A DNA stretch of 48,084 nt from JBPCPM01 sp050999155 (GCA_050999155.1 JBPCPM010000176.1:1-48084), one strand, 5' to 3'; shown: positions 7,498 to 17,091, counted from the stretch's first letter. A program made the numbers and translations. Notes: generated by a model not told the origin, from the letters alone.

Positions 7498-9455
7498 CCG
7501 ACAAGCACACCCCTGACACCCGGCTGCTGGACGGCGTTTCGGACCCGTCCGACCTGCACGGGCTCGACGACGCCCAGCTGCAGCAGGTCGCGCAGGAAGT
7601 CCGGGAGCAGATCATCGACACGATCGGCGAGGTGGGCGGGCACTTCGGCGCCAACCTCGGCACCTGCGAGCTGGCCGTCGCGCTGCACAGCCTTCTGGAG
7701 TCACCGCGCGACAAGGTGCTGTGGGACGTGGGCCACCAAGCCTACCCGCACAAGATCCTCACCGGGCGCGGCGACCGGCTGCACACCATCCGCAAGACCG
7801 GTGGCCTTGCCCCGTTCTGCACCCGGGAGGAGTCCGAGCACGACATCATCGGCGCGGGCCACGCCTCGACGTCGATCGGGTACGCGGTCGGGCTCAAGGA
7901 GGCGATGCGGGCCGGGCACGGCCCCGACGGCCAGGTGGTTGCCGTGATCGGCGACGGAGCGCTCACCGGCGGGGTCGCCTACGAGGCCCTTCACCACGCG
8001 GGTGGCATGCAGACACCGGTCGTGATCGTCCTCAACGACAACGGGATGTCGATCTCCCCGAACGTCGGCGCGCTGGACCGGTACTTCAACCGCTTCCGCC
8101 TGGCTCCCAGGTCCTACGCCGCGCGCGAGCGCTGGGAGGAGCGGCTCACGAAGCTGCCGCTCGGCCTCGGCGAGCGGATCGAGCACGTCGGACCCGAGAT
8201 CAAGGCGGCGCTGAAGGCCCACTGGGCGCCCGGACTGTGGTTCGAGGAGCTCGACCTCGCCTACGTCGGCGTGGTCGACGGTCACGACGTCGCCGACCTG
8301 CGCCAGGCCTTTCGCCACGCGCTTGCCGCCGATCGCCCTGTCGTCGTCCACATCCACACGGTCAAGGGCAAGGGGTTCGCCGCCGCAGAGCAGGGCGGGC
8401 TCGAGGGCATGGAGCAGTGGCACGCCGCCGGTGCGCGGTCGATCGTCAACCGCGCTCCCGCACCGTCGCCGTCGGAGGTCACGCCCACCAAGCCGGCCGG
8501 ACCGCCCAGCTACACGAGCGTGTTCGCCAACGCCCTCGTCGACGAGGCCCGCAAGGACTCCCGCGTCATCGGCATCACCGCCGCCATGGCGGGCGGGACG
8601 GGGCTGACCAAGCTCCAGGCCGAGCTGCCCGACCAGTACGTCGACGTCGGCATCGCCGAGCAGAACGCGATCCTCTACGCGTCCGGGCTGGCGCTGATGG
8701 GAGCCAAGCCCGTCGCGGCCATCTACTCCACCTTCCTGCAGCGCGCCTACGACCAGATCATTCACGACGTCTGCCTCCAGGAGCTCGATGTCGTGTTCGC
8801 CATGGACCGCGCCGGCCTGGTCGGCGGTGATGGTCCCACCCACCACGGCGCGTTCGACGTCTCCTACTTCCGCCCGGTCCCCAACTGCGTGGTCATGGCC
8901 CCCCGGGACGAGGCGATGCTCGTGAACATGCTCCACACGGCGCTGGCCGAAGGCGGCCCGGTGGCCCTGCGCTACCCCCGCGGCGCGGCCGAGGGCGTCC
9001 TGCTCCCCGACACCCCGGAGCGGCTCGAGGTGGGCACCGGCGAGGTCCTGCGCGAGGGCTCACGCGTCGCGCTGGTGGGCTACGGGTGGGGCGTCGCGCT
9101 TGCCCTGGCCACGGCGGAGCGGCTGGCCGAGCACGACATCGACGCGACCGTGGCCGACGCCCGGTTTGCCAAGCCGCTGGACACCGAGCTGATCGACAGC
9201 CTGTCCTCGTCGCACGAGCTGCTGGTCACGGTCGAGGAGAATGTCCTGGCCGGGGGCTTCGGCTCGGCCGTCGTCGAGCACCTCGCCGACCATCCGGTCG
9301 AGGGAGCCCGGGCGCGCGTCATCCGGCTGGGCCTGCCCGACGGCTACGTGGCCCACGGATCGCCCGCCGACCTGCGCGCGGCGGTGGGGCTGTCGCCCAC
9401 GGGCGTGGCCGACCGGGTGACGAGCGCGCTGCGCACGGGCGAGTACGTCGGCTAG
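7494..9455 (+). CDS. dxs: 1-Deoxy-D-xylulose-5-phosphate synthase
   Basis: Thiamine-diphosphate enzyme that joins pyruvate and glyceraldehyde-3-phosphate in the first step of the non-mevalonate isoprenoid pathway; partner of the preceding synthase. The 653 residues have the usual length and order: N-terminal TPP domain with DVGHQAYPHKILTGR, GAGHASTSIGYA, the GDGALTGGVAYEAL...NDN TPP motif, SISPNVGAL; central pyrimidine domain with DVGIAEQNA and GPTHHGAFD; and the C-terminal transketolase domain with EENVLAGGFGSAV. Start ATG overlaps the previous stop. It ends the first part of the operon; a GC-rich hairpin follows. Confidence 0.97.
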   Translation: MTDKHTPDTRLLDGVSDPSDLHGLDDAQLQQVAQEVREQIIDTIGEVGGHFGANLGTCELAVALHSLLESPRDKVLWDVGHQAYPHKILTGRGDRLHTIRKTGGLAPFCTREESEHDIIGAGHASTSIGYAVGLKEAMRAGHGPDGQVVAVIGDGALTGGVAYEALHHAGGMQTPVVIVLNDNGMSISPNVGALDRYFNRFRLAPRSYAARERWEERLTKLPLGLGERIEHVGPEIKAALKAHWAPGLWFEELDLAYVGVVDGHDVADLRQAFRHALAADRPVVVHIHTVKGKGFAAAEQGGLEGMEQWHAAGARSIVNRAPAPSPSEVTPTKPAGPPSYTSVFANALVDEARKDSRVIGITAAMAGGTGLTKLQAELPDQYVDVGIAEQNAILYASGLALMGAKPVAAIYSTFLQRAYDQIIHDVCLQELDVVFAMDRAGLVGGDGPTHHGAFDVSYFRPVPNCVVMAPRDEAMLVNMLHTALAEGGPVALRYPRGAAEGVLLPDTPERLEVGTGEVLREGSRVALVGYGWGVALALATAERLAEHDIDATVADARFAKPLDTELIDSLSSSHELLVTVEENVLAGGFGSAVVEHLADHPVEGARARVIRLGLPDGYVAHGSPADLRAAVGLSPTGVADRVTSALRTGEYVG

Positions 9456-9477
9456 ATATTCCGGGGGGGTTAACGAG

Positions 9478-9508
9478 GGACGCCCCGCCTGGGGGAGGCA
9501 GGGCGTCC
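9478..9508 (+). terminator. GC-rich hairpin after dxs, possible terminator
   Basis: GGACGCCCCGCC (9478-9489) can pair with GGCAGGGCGTCC (9497-9508) with a single mismatch, around a seven-base loop TGGGGGA. It starts 22 bases after the dxs stop. There is no U-run, which is common for high-GC actinobacterial terminators, so this is a candidate only. Confidence 0.45.
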
Positions 9509-9760
9509 GGTGCGAGAGGAGTTGGAGGGAGGAGAGGTATGTACCAATCGTCCTCTCGGGTTTGTGGGAGGTTGTCGGAGCCGCTTCAAATGCCACGTGT
9601 GGCGTGGGGGTAACACGCGTATCGTGGCGGCGGGACCGACGGTGAAGTCTGGTCTGCACCCCGTCAGAGCACTCCCTGACCCTGACGCTTGTTAAGAGTA
9701 AGCGACGAGTTCGGCGTTGTGTGTGAGCTGGCCCACAGTCGCGATGGGTTCGGTGCCGAG

Positions 9761-9766
9761 TACCGT
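9761..9766 (+). promoter_or_regulatory. -10 box TACCGT for tlyA, leaderless
   Basis: TACCGT fits the TANNNT -10 pattern and ends seven bases before the chosen GTG of tlyA at 9774, which would put the transcript start at or next to the start codon. No ribosome site precedes that GTG. Confidence 0.55.
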
Positions 9767-9773
9767 TGCTGGC

Positions 9774-10556
9774 GTGTCACGAGTACGTATCGACAGCCTC
9801 CTCGCCGAGCGCGGGGTGTTCCCGAGCCGCTCGCGCGCCGCTGCCGCCGTGCTGGCCGGCGAGGTCCAGGTCGGCGACCCTGGCCGGCTGGCGCGCAAGC
9901 CCGGCGAGCTGGTCGGTCCCGACAGCGCCATCCACGTCGCCGACGGCCCCCGATACGTCTCCCGGGGTGGGCACAAGCTCGCCAACGCGCTCGATGCGCT
10001 GGCGATCGACCCGCAGGGCCGGTCGTGCCTCGACGCCGGGGCGTCGACGGGGGGCTTCACCGACTGCCTGTTGCAGCGCGGAGCAACGCGGGTCTGCGCT
10101 GCCGACGTCGCCTACGGCGAGCTCGCCTGGGCCCTGCGCACCGACGACCGGGTCGAGGTCCTGGAGCGAACCAACGTCCGCCACCTCGAGCCGTCAGCGA
10201 TCGGATTCACCCCGACGCTTGTCGTCGCCGACCTCTCGTTCATCCCGTTGCTGAAGGTCCTCGACCCGCTCGCGTCGTGCATCGACGACGATGGGGAGAT
10301 GCTGTTGATGGTAAAGCCCCAGTTCGAGGTCGGACGCGACCGCGTCGGCAAGGGCGGCGTCGTGCGCGACCCGGCAGAGCGCCGCCGGGCGCTGCGCCTG
10401 GTCGCAGACGGGGCAGCAGCACGCGGGCTGGTCGCCCGCGGATTCGCCTCCTCCGGCCTGCCCGGCCCCAAGGGCAACCGCGAGACGTTCCTGTGGTCTG
10501 GTCGGCGTGGGGAGGGCGTCGATGTCGACGCGGCCATCGCGAGGGTGGAGCCCTGA
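9774..10556 (+). CDS. tlyA: TlyA family rRNA 2'-O-methyltransferase
   Basis: In mycobacteria TlyA methylates 16S and 23S rRNA riboses at the subunit interface, giving capreomycin sensitivity. The 260 residues show an S4 RNA-binding domain first (RIDSLLAERGVFPSRSRA), the linker with YVSRGGHKL, then a Rossmann methyltransferase with the SAM motif DAGASTGGFTDCLL, ADLSFI, the KPQFE motif and the ending GPKGNRE. GTG at 9774 gives the family N-terminus; an upstream TTG at 9717 would add an unlikely tail. The adjacent nadK and recN match the common tlyA-nadK-recN order. Confidence 0.94.
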   Translation: MSRVRIDSLLAERGVFPSRSRAAAAVLAGEVQVGDPGRLARKPGELVGPDSAIHVADGPRYVSRGGHKLANALDALAIDPQGRSCLDAGASTGGFTDCLLQRGATRVCAADVAYGELAWALRTDDRVEVLERTNVRHLEPSAIGFTPTLVVADLSFIPLLKVLDPLASCIDDDGEMLLMVKPQFEVGRDRVGKGGVVRDPAERRRALRLVADGAAARGLVARGFASSGLPGPKGNRETFLWSGRRGEGVDVDAAIARVEP

Positions 10557-11428
10557 TGCTCGACCGGCTCGAGGCTCCCCGGCCCATCCGGCACGTCGAC
10601 GTCTGCGCCAACGGCCACGCACCTGGGCGCGTCGAGGCCCTGCGCCTCGCCCGCGAGATCGCGGGACCGGACATCGTCCTGCAGGCGACCCCGCGCGAGG
10701 CCGCGAAGTTCGGTGAGGCGGGAGCCGACCTCGCGGTGCCCGACGGCACGGCGACCGCCGCCGACCTGTGCCTGGCCTTTGGCGGAGACGGCACGATCCT
10801 GCGTGCGCTGCGGCGGTTCGCCGGCACCCAGGTCCCCGTCTTCGCCGTGAACTTCGGGAAGATCGGGTTTCTCGCCGCGACCGAGGCCGACGATCTCGCC
10901 GACGGACTCCAGCACGCGTTCCAGGGGCGCTTCGAGGTGATGCCCCTTCCGGCGCTGGAGCTGCGTACCGGCGGGCACACCCACCTGGCGGTCAACGACG
11001 TCACCTTCGCCCGGGCCCCTCAGGGTCCGGTGGCCGAGCTCGCCTACGCCCTCGGCGGCGAGGAGGTCGGCCATGTCCGCTGTGACGGCCTGGTCGCTGC
11101 GACCCCGGCCGGGTCGACGGGCTACAACCTCGCAAACGGCGGGCCCGTGATGGCCTGGGGTGTCGCCGGGTTCGCCGTGAGCTTCGTCGCGCCACACACG
11201 CTCACGGCCCGCGCCCTGGTCGTCGCACCCGATGACGTCCTGCACGTGCGCAACGCGGGCGGCCGGGAGCCGGTGTCGGTCTCCGTCGACGGTGTCCACG
11301 TCGACGACGTCGAGAAGGGCGTCGAGGTCGATGTCCAGTTCCGCGACGCCGCCGTGCACCTGGCCCAGATGCCGGGATCGAACTTCTACCACCGCATCCG
11401 CGAGAAGTTCGGACGGCTCGCCCAGTAG
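10556..11428 (+). CDS. nadK: NAD kinase
   Basis: Phosphorylates NAD to NADP in the cytoplasm. The 290 residues include the nucleotide-binding GGDGT at 76-80, NFGKIGFLA, the conserved VNDV and the second signature DGLVAATPAGSTGYNLANGG, in which TP-GSTGY replaces the more usual TP-GSTAY. The ATG shares its first base with the tlyA stop (TGATG). Position between tlyA and recN is typical and supports the name, although an MFS gene has been placed between nadK and recN here. Confidence 0.95.
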   Translation: MLDRLEAPRPIRHVDVCANGHAPGRVEALRLAREIAGPDIVLQATPREAAKFGEAGADLAVPDGTATAADLCLAFGGDGTILRALRRFAGTQVPVFAVNFGKIGFLAATEADDLADGLQHAFQGRFEVMPLPALELRTGGHTHLAVNDVTFARAPQGPVAELAYALGGEEVGHVRCDGLVAATPAGSTGYNLANGGPVMAWGVAGFAVSFVAPHTLTARALVVAPDDVLHVRNAGGREPVSVSVDGVHVDDVEKGVEVDVQFRDAAVHLAQMPGSNFYHRIREKFGRLAQ

Positions 11429-11493
11429 CGCGATCCGAATGCGGTTCGGCCGCTGTGTAGTGTCGGCCGCCCCCGCACCGAACAAAGGCCGGC

Positions 11494-13035
11494 GTGAGAA
11501 GCAAGTGGTGGACCCTCGGCGTCGTGCTCGTCGCGACCTTCATGCTGTTGCTCGACGTGACGGTGGTCAACGTCGCGTTGCCCGAGATCCAGCGCGACCT
11601 CGATGCGAGCTTCACCGACCTGCAGTGGGTCGTCGACTCCTACGCGCTGGCCCTGGCGGCCACCATCCTGATCTGCGGCTCGCTCGGCGATCGCTTCGGC
11701 CACCGGCGGATGTTCATCGGGGGGCTCGGCGTGTTCGTCGTGGCGTCGCTGGCCTCGGGCCTGGCCCCCGATCCCCTCGTGCTCAACGTCTTTCGCGCCA
11801 GCCAGGGCCTGGGCGGCGCGGCGATGCTCGCCACCTCGCTGGCGCTGATCGCCAACGCCTACGAGGGCCGGGACCGCAAGCTGGCCCTCGGAGCGTGGGG
11901 AGCGGCCACCGGCGCGTCGGTGGCCATCGGGCCGCTGGTCGGCGGCGCGGTCATCGACACCCTCGGCTGGGAGTGGATCTTCTTCGTGAACGTGCCCATC
12001 GGCCTGGCCGCCTTGGCCATCACGGCAACGCGGGTCGGCGAATACCGCGATCCCAACGCGTCGGGGCGTCCGGACATCGCCGGGCTTCTCACCCTCAGCG
12101 GGGCTCTGGTGGCCCTGACCCTCGCCTTGTTCGAGGGCAACGACAACGGGTGGGGCAGCCCCCTGATCCTGGGCCTGTTCGGCGGCGGCGCGGCCCTGCT
12201 CGCCGCCTTCGTGGCCATCGAGGCCCGTCACCCCAACCCCCTGCTGGAGCTCTCGATCTGGCGCAAGCCGACGACGGCCGGCGCCTCGATCGCCATCTAC
12301 GCCGTCGCGGCGGCCGCGTTCGCGCTGCTGCTGTACCTCGTCCTCTACGTGCAGAACGTCCTCGGCTACGGACCCTTGACGACCGGTCTGATCCTCCTGC
12401 CGCTCACCGTGCCGTCGTTTCTCGTGGCCGCGGTCTCGGGGCGCGTGGCGGGCACGGTCTCCGTGCGACTGCTGGTCGCGGTGGGCCTGGCCGTCACCGG
12501 CACAGGGGCGCTGCTGATGCGCCTGGTGGAGCCGGGGTCCGACTGGCCGACCCTGCTGGCCGGCAGCATCGTCATGGGAGTTGGGATCGGCCTTGTCAAC
12601 CCCTCGGTCGCCGCCGCAGCCATCGGAACTGTCGAGCCGGCCAAGAGCGGCAAGGCCTCGGGCCTCAACAGCACCTTCCGGCTCGTCGGCGTGGCATCGG
12701 GAATCGCCGGCCTCGGCGCCCTGTTCGAGCACTCGATCTCCGACAGCCTGGAATCGGCCTTGCCCCAGGCTCCCGCGCAGGCCGTGGACGCGGTCGCCGC
12801 GGGCCGCCTTGACCAGCTCGCCGCCCAGGCCCCCGCGGGCGTACGCGACACCGTCCTGCAGGCGGCCGACGTTGCCTTCTTGTCGGGGCTGGACGCCATC
12901 TTCCTGGCCTCGGCGGTGATCGCGTTCGTCGGCGCCGCGCTCGCCGCGGTGCTGATCCGGGCGACCGATTTCGTGGAGCCGGGGAACGAACTTCCGTCCG
13001 CGGATGGCTCTATACCGGCAGGCCATGCTGCTTGA
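11494..13035 (+). CDS. DHA2-type MFS drug/proton antiporter
   Basis: A 513-residue inner-membrane protein expected to have 14 transmembrane helices like EmrB/QacA exporters. Diagnostic segments: DVTVVNVALPEIQRDL in helix 1, DSYALALAA, motif A GSLGDRFGHRRMF, and the motif D2-like WEWIFFVNVPIG; helix-rich sequence continues to ~490. Substrate unknown; the family exports drugs, dyes and lipids. GTG at 11494 is preceded by a TAGTGT box about 30 bases upstream, so it may have its own promoter. The 3' end overlaps recN by 11 bases, and its insertion between nadK and recN is unusual. Confidence 0.9.
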   Translation: MRSKWWTLGVVLVATFMLLLDVTVVNVALPEIQRDLDASFTDLQWVVDSYALALAATILICGSLGDRFGHRRMFIGGLGVFVVASLASGLAPDPLVLNVFRASQGLGGAAMLATSLALIANAYEGRDRKLALGAWGAATGASVAIGPLVGGAVIDTLGWEWIFFVNVPIGLAALAITATRVGEYRDPNASGRPDIAGLLTLSGALVALTLALFEGNDNGWGSPLILGLFGGGAALLAAFVAIEARHPNPLLELSIWRKPTTAGASIAIYAVAAAAFALLLYLVLYVQNVLGYGPLTTGLILLPLTVPSFLVAAVSGRVAGTVSVRLLVAVGLAVTGTGALLMRLVEPGSDWPTLLAGSIVMGVGIGLVNPSVAAAAIGTVEPAKSGKASGLNSTFRLVGVASGIAGLGALFEHSISDSLESALPQAPAQAVDAVAAGRLDQLAAQAPAGVRDTVLQAADVAFLSGLDAIFLASAVIAFVGAALAAVLIRATDFVEPGNELPSADGSIPAGHAA

Positions 13036-14710
13036 GCTTCGCGTCGAGAACCTCGTCCTCATCGAGTCCGCCGCCCTGCGCCTCGACGCGGGGCTGAACG
13101 TCATCACCGGCGAGACCGGTGCGGGCAAGACCGTCCTGACCCAGGCGCTGAACCTGCTGCTGGGCGGGCGGCCGTCGAGCACCGTGGTGCGCCCAGGCGC
13201 CGAGGAGGCCTACGTAGAGGGCACCTTCGCCGTGCCCGGCGGCCTCTGGGATGCCCCCGAGCTGGCCGAGCTGCGCGAGCGGGTGCCCGACGACGAGCCC
13301 GAGCTGGTCCTCGCCCGCCGCGTGTCCGCGGCCGGGCGCAGCCGGGCGTTCGTGGGCGGTCGCTCGGCCGCAGCCGGAGATCTGCAGGCCCTGGGGTCGC
13401 GGCTGCTGTCCTTCTGCGGCCAGCACGAGCACCGGCGCCTGACCGTCACCGCGGCGCAGACCGACATCCTCGACGGCTGGGCCGGCCCCGACCAGCAGCG
13501 CCGGCGTGCCGAGCACCGGCGGCTGCACACCGAGATCGCCGGGTTGCGCCGCGACCGCGAGCAGCTCGCCGACGAGGAAGGCGCGCGGGAGCGCACGCTG
13601 GATCTGCTGCGCTACGAGCTCGGCGAGATCGACAAGGCCGGCCCCGACCCCGATGAGCACCTCGGGCTCGCCGCCGAGCGCGAGACGCTGTTGCACGCCG
13701 AGCGGCTTCGCCTCGCCGCCGCGCGGGCGGCCGGACTGCTCGGTGGCGACGAGGTCGATCCTTCCCAGCCGTCGGTTGTCGGCGCGGTGGCCCAGGCCGA
13801 GGCCGCCCTGGCCGATGTCGCCGGGATCTCGACCACCCTCGACGAGGTCGGCGAACGGCTCGGCCGACTGGCACTGGAAGCCGAGGACGCGCTGTCGGAG
13901 CTGCGCGGCGCCTCGGCCGATCTGGAGGCCGACCCCCAGCGACTGGCCGAGGTCGAACAGCGGCTCTCGGACCTCGATCGCCTGCTGCGCAAGCACGGAG
14001 GCACCATCGAGGCGGTCCTCGCGCACGCCGACGAGTGCCGCCGCCGGATCGGCGAGTTCGAGAGCGCCGACGAGCGGCTGGCCGAGATCGACGGCGAGAT
14101 CGTTGGTCTCGAGGCCGAGCGGGCCGGCCTCGCCGCCGCGATCACCGATGCGCGGGTCGCGACCGCCTCCCGGCTCGAGGAGGGGGTCACGGCGGCCCTG
14201 GCCGACCTCGGCATGGACGGCGCCCGCGTCGAGGCCGCGCTGGAGCCCCATCCCGACGGTCACGGCCCCCTGGGCGCCGAGCGCGTCGAGATCCGGGTCG
14301 CACCCAACCCGGGCCTGCCGTTGACCCCGCTGCGCGACACCGCGTCCGGCGGCGAGCTGTCGCGGATCATGCTCGCCCTCACCGGCTCGGGTCCCGGGGC
14401 GACGGCCGCGACCATGGTCTTCGACGAGATCGACGCCGGGGTGGGGGGGACGACCGCCCGGCTGGTCGGCGAGCGCCTGCGGGGCCTGGCGCAGTCAAGC
14501 CAGGTCCTGTGCATCACCCACCTCCCCCAGGTCGCGTCCCTGGCCGACCGCCACTTCCGGATCGCCAAGCACGTGGCCGACGGGGCGACGGTTGCCAACG
14601 TGTCGCCGGTGGAAGGGGAGGCGCTGGTGAGCGAGATCCGGCGCATGCTCGGCGCCGACGAGGGTGACTCGGCGGCCGAGCGCCACGCCCGGGAGCTGCT
14701 GGCTGCCTGA
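13025..14710 (+). CDS. recN: DNA repair protein RecN
   Basis: SMC-like ATPase acting early in double-strand-break repair. The 561 residues contain an N-terminal half ABC with MLLELRVENLVLIE and the P-loop GETGAGKT (29-36), Q-loop region FCGQHEH, a long central Glu/Ala/Arg/Leu-rich coiled coil (~150-400) and the C-terminal half with SGGELSR signature, Walker B MVFDEIDAGVGG and CITHLPQVAS. ATG at 13025 is preferred because family members begin with this peptide; an in-frame GTG/ATG 21 bases upstream is possible. No LexA box is visible upstream. Confidence 0.95.
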   Translation: MLLELRVENLVLIESAALRLDAGLNVITGETGAGKTVLTQALNLLLGGRPSSTVVRPGAEEAYVEGTFAVPGGLWDAPELAELRERVPDDEPELVLARRVSAAGRSRAFVGGRSAAAGDLQALGSRLLSFCGQHEHRRLTVTAAQTDILDGWAGPDQQRRRAEHRRLHTEIAGLRRDREQLADEEGARERTLDLLRYELGEIDKAGPDPDEHLGLAAERETLLHAERLRLAAARAAGLLGGDEVDPSQPSVVGAVAQAEAALADVAGISTTLDEVGERLGRLALEAEDALSELRGASADLEADPQRLAEVEQRLSDLDRLLRKHGGTIEAVLAHADECRRRIGEFESADERLAEIDGEIVGLEAERAGLAAAITDARVATASRLEEGVTAALADLGMDGARVEAALEPHPDGHGPLGAERVEIRVAPNPGLPLTPLRDTASGGELSRIMLALTGSGPGATAATMVFDEIDAGVGGTTARLVGERLRGLAQSSQVLCITHLPQVASLADRHFRIAKHVADGATVANVSPVEGEALVSEIRRMLGADEGDSAAERHARELLAA

Positions 14711-14731
14711 CCCGCGGGTGCCGGGGGCCAG

Positions 14732-14737
14732 TACCCT
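14732..14737 (+). promoter_or_regulatory. -10 box TACCCT for steA, leaderless
   Basis: TACCCT lies seven bases before the GTG at 14745; no ribosome site is present, so a leaderless transcript is likely. Confidence 0.5.
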
Positions 14738-14744
14738 GCGGGGC

Positions 14745-15929
14745 GTGGCTCGCTTCGGTGGATCGGCCAAGCGCCTGTCGGGCGGCAGTCGGCTGGCGGA
14801 TCCCGCCGAGCTGATCCGCGGCACCGCCCGGCTGGGACGCAGGACCAAGGACCTCGTCAAGCGGCTGGAGCCCGGCGAGATCGCGATCATCGACCACCGC
14901 GATCTCGACCGGATCTCGGCCGAGGAGCTGGTCGACCGTCGCGTTGCCGCGGTGATCAACGTCGCCGAGTCGACGAGCGGCCACTACCCCAACGTCGGGC
15001 CGCTGCTGCTCACGCGTGCCGGCATCCGGCTCGTGGAGGCCGTCGGCGCCCCCCTTTTCGAGCTGATCGACGACGGCTCGGAGATCGTGCTGGAGGGCGG
15101 ATCGATCCGGACGGCGACCGGCGTGGCCGCCGAGGGCCGCCAGCTCGACACCGAGGAGCTGGCGCTGGAGCTCGAGCGCCAGCGGGCCGAGATCGACGAC
15201 GCCATCGAGGCGTTCGCCGAGAACACCGTCTCGCACCTGCGCCAGGAGGGGGCGATGCTCACCGGGCGCATCGACTTCCCCCACATGGAGACGATCTTCC
15301 GCGACCGCCACGCCCTGATCGTGGTGCGCGGCACCGACTACAAGAAGGACCTGCGGACCCTGCGCGCCTACATCCGCGATGTCCGACCGGTCCTGATCGG
15401 CGTCGACGGCGGCGCCGACGCCATCGTCGAGGCCGGATTCAAGCCCGAGGTGGTGCTGGGCGACATGGACTCCGCGACCGACGAGACGCTGGCCGGCGGC
15501 GCCGAGCTTGTTGTCCACGCCTACCCCGACGGGCGCGCCCCGGGCAGCGACCGGGTCCGGGACCTCGGCCTCGACCACCACCAGGTGAGCGCCCCTGGCA
15601 CCAGCCAGGATGTCGCGATGCTCCTGGCCTCCGAGAAGGGCGCCGAGCTGATCGTCACCGTCGGGGCCCACTTCAACCTCACGGAGTTCCTCGACAAGGA
15701 CCGGGGCGGGATGTCCTCGACGTTCCTCACCCGCCTGCGCGTCGGCGAGCTGCTGATCGACGCCAAGGGCGTGAGCCGCCTGTACCGCCCGACCGCCGGG
15801 CCGGGCCTGCTCGCGGTGATCGGTGTCTCGTTCGTGGCGCTGATCGCGGTGATCGCCGTCAGCTCGCCGGTCCTCGACAACGTGATGGAGTTGTTGTGGC
15901 TGAAGCTGCGCGTCATCCTCGGCATCTAG
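14745..15929 (+). CDS. steA: SteA-like cytokinetic ring protein (thiamin pyrophosphokinase-like fold)
   Basis: SteA with SteB is known from corynebacteria to affect cell separation through peptidoglycan hydrolase control. This 394-residue protein has the family layout: an N-terminal region with EPGEIAIIDHRDLDRIS, a central domain related to thiamin pyrophosphokinase (VDGGADAIVEAGFKPEVVLG then DMDSA), a region VTVGAHFNLTEFLDKDRGG, and one C-terminal transmembrane helix (GLLAVIGVSFVALIAVIAV). GTG at 14745 was chosen; it follows recN by 34 bases. The next genes are a broken DUF389 gene and steB. Catalytic activity is not expected for SteA proteins. Confidence 0.88.
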   Translation: MARFGGSAKRLSGGSRLADPAELIRGTARLGRRTKDLVKRLEPGEIAIIDHRDLDRISAEELVDRRVAAVINVAESTSGHYPNVGPLLLTRAGIRLVEAVGAPLFELIDDGSEIVLEGGSIRTATGVAAEGRQLDTEELALELERQRAEIDDAIEAFAENTVSHLRQEGAMLTGRIDFPHMETIFRDRHALIVVRGTDYKKDLRTLRAYIRDVRPVLIGVDGGADAIVEAGFKPEVVLGDMDSATDETLAGGAELVVHAYPDGRAPGSDRVRDLGLDHHQVSAPGTSQDVAMLLASEKGAELIVTVGAHFNLTEFLDKDRGGMSSTFLTRLRVGELLIDAKGVSRLYRPTAGPGLLAVIGVSFVALIAVIAVSSPVLDNVMELLWLKLRVILGI

Positions 15930-15993
15930 CCGCGCGGAGCCCGGGGCGGTCCGGCGCCCGACGGGTGCCGCCGCGCGTGGGGAGCCGCATCTT

Positions 15994-17060
15994 GTGAGCG
16001 TGATCCGAGCGGGCTTCGACGGGCCGATCGCGCAGATGGTCCACCTGCGGATCATCGCGCCGACAGACCGGGCCGAGAAGGTCGTCTCGTTGCTGTGCGC
16101 CATGGACTCGGTGACCAACGTGGTCCGTCTCGAGGAGTGCGCCCACAAGCCCCACGGCGACGTGATCCTGGCGGACGTGGCCCGCGAGGACGCGAGCGTG
16201 CTGATCGGCGACCTGCGCGAGCTCAAGATCGATGTCGACGGCTCGATTGCCCTGGAGATCATCGACGCCGAGATCTCCGCGGCTGCGGTCGAGGCCGAGG
16301 AGGCGGCCGCCGGCACTCGCAGGACGCTGTGGTGTGGGAAGAGGTCGAGGCGCGGACCTCCGACGAGACCGAGCTGTCGCGGACCTTCGTCTACTTCATG
16401 TGCCTGGCGATGCTGATTGCCGAGGTGGGGATCGTCACCGACGAGCCCGTGCTGATCGTCGGCGCGATGGTCCTCGGCCCCGAGTACGGGCCCCTTGCCG
16501 CCATCGCGGTGGCCACCGTGGAACGTCGCGCCGCGCTGGCCCGACGGTCGCTGACGGCGCTGGCGGTCGGGTTTCCCGTCGGCATCGCCTTCACCGTCGT
16601 CGCGGCCTTGCTGCTCAACGCCTTCGGAATGGTGCCCGACGACTTCTCCCAGGCCGACCACCCGCTGACCGCCTTCACCTCGACGCCGAACGCGTACTCG
16701 TTCATCGTGGCCTTCGCCGCGGGGATCGCCGGTGTGCTCACGCTGACGTCGGCGAAGTCGGGGGCGCTGGTCGGCGTCCTGGTGTCCGTGGTGACGATCC
16801 CGGCTGCCGCGAACCTGGGGCTCGCGCTGGCCGTCGGCGACTTCAGCGAGCTCGCGGGCTCCGGGCTGCAGTTGCTGATCAACCTCGTGTGCCTCGTCGT
16901 CGCCGGGATCGTGACGCTGGCGGTACGGCGTGGCGTCTACCGCCTGCAGCGCCGTCGCCACCTCGACGAGACCGAGCGCCATGAGGCCGGGCTTCCCGAG
17001 GGCGGTCCGGCCGCCGGCGCCGACGAGGAGACCGGCAAGACGGCGGCCTCACCGGGCTGA
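15994..17060 (+). pseudogene. DUF389 membrane protein, interrupted by a frameshift
   Basis: The first ~105 codons from GTG 15994 encode the family's soluble N-terminal domain (MVHLRIIAPTDRAEKVVSLL, then LRELKIDVDGSIALEIID). After about base 16310 the homology continues in another frame: DAVVWEEVEARTSDETELS followed by five to six hydrophobic helices (MLIAEVGIVTDEPVLIVGAM, GPEYGPLAAIAVA) and a charged tail ending at 17060. The change equals one missing base (or two extra) near 16300-16325. Either a recent inactivation or a sequencing error; the two parts together match a full ~350-residue DUF389 protein of unknown function. It sits unusually between steA and steB. Confidence 0.8.
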
Positions 17061-17091
17061 AGCCGCCCGCGCTGGCATCCTGTGATGTCTC

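Larger units (their letters stand above)
9456..9773. other. Structured gene-free region between dxs and tlyA
   Basis: A 318-base gap in an otherwise tightly packed operon, noticeably less GC-rich than the flanks. Besides the hairpin at 9478-9508 it holds a second perfect 8-base-pair stem CGAGAGGA (9513-9520) with TCCTCTCG (9551-9558), an inverted repeat GCCAC-GT-GTGGC near 9592-9603, and a TACCGT promoter-like box at 9761. No protein-coding reading frame is convincing. A small RNA or a long leader would fit. Confidence 0.4.

Noticed and set aside
10167..10180. Second LexA-like box CGAACCAACGTCCG
   Set aside because: Two consensus positions fail and it lies inside tlyA coding sequence.
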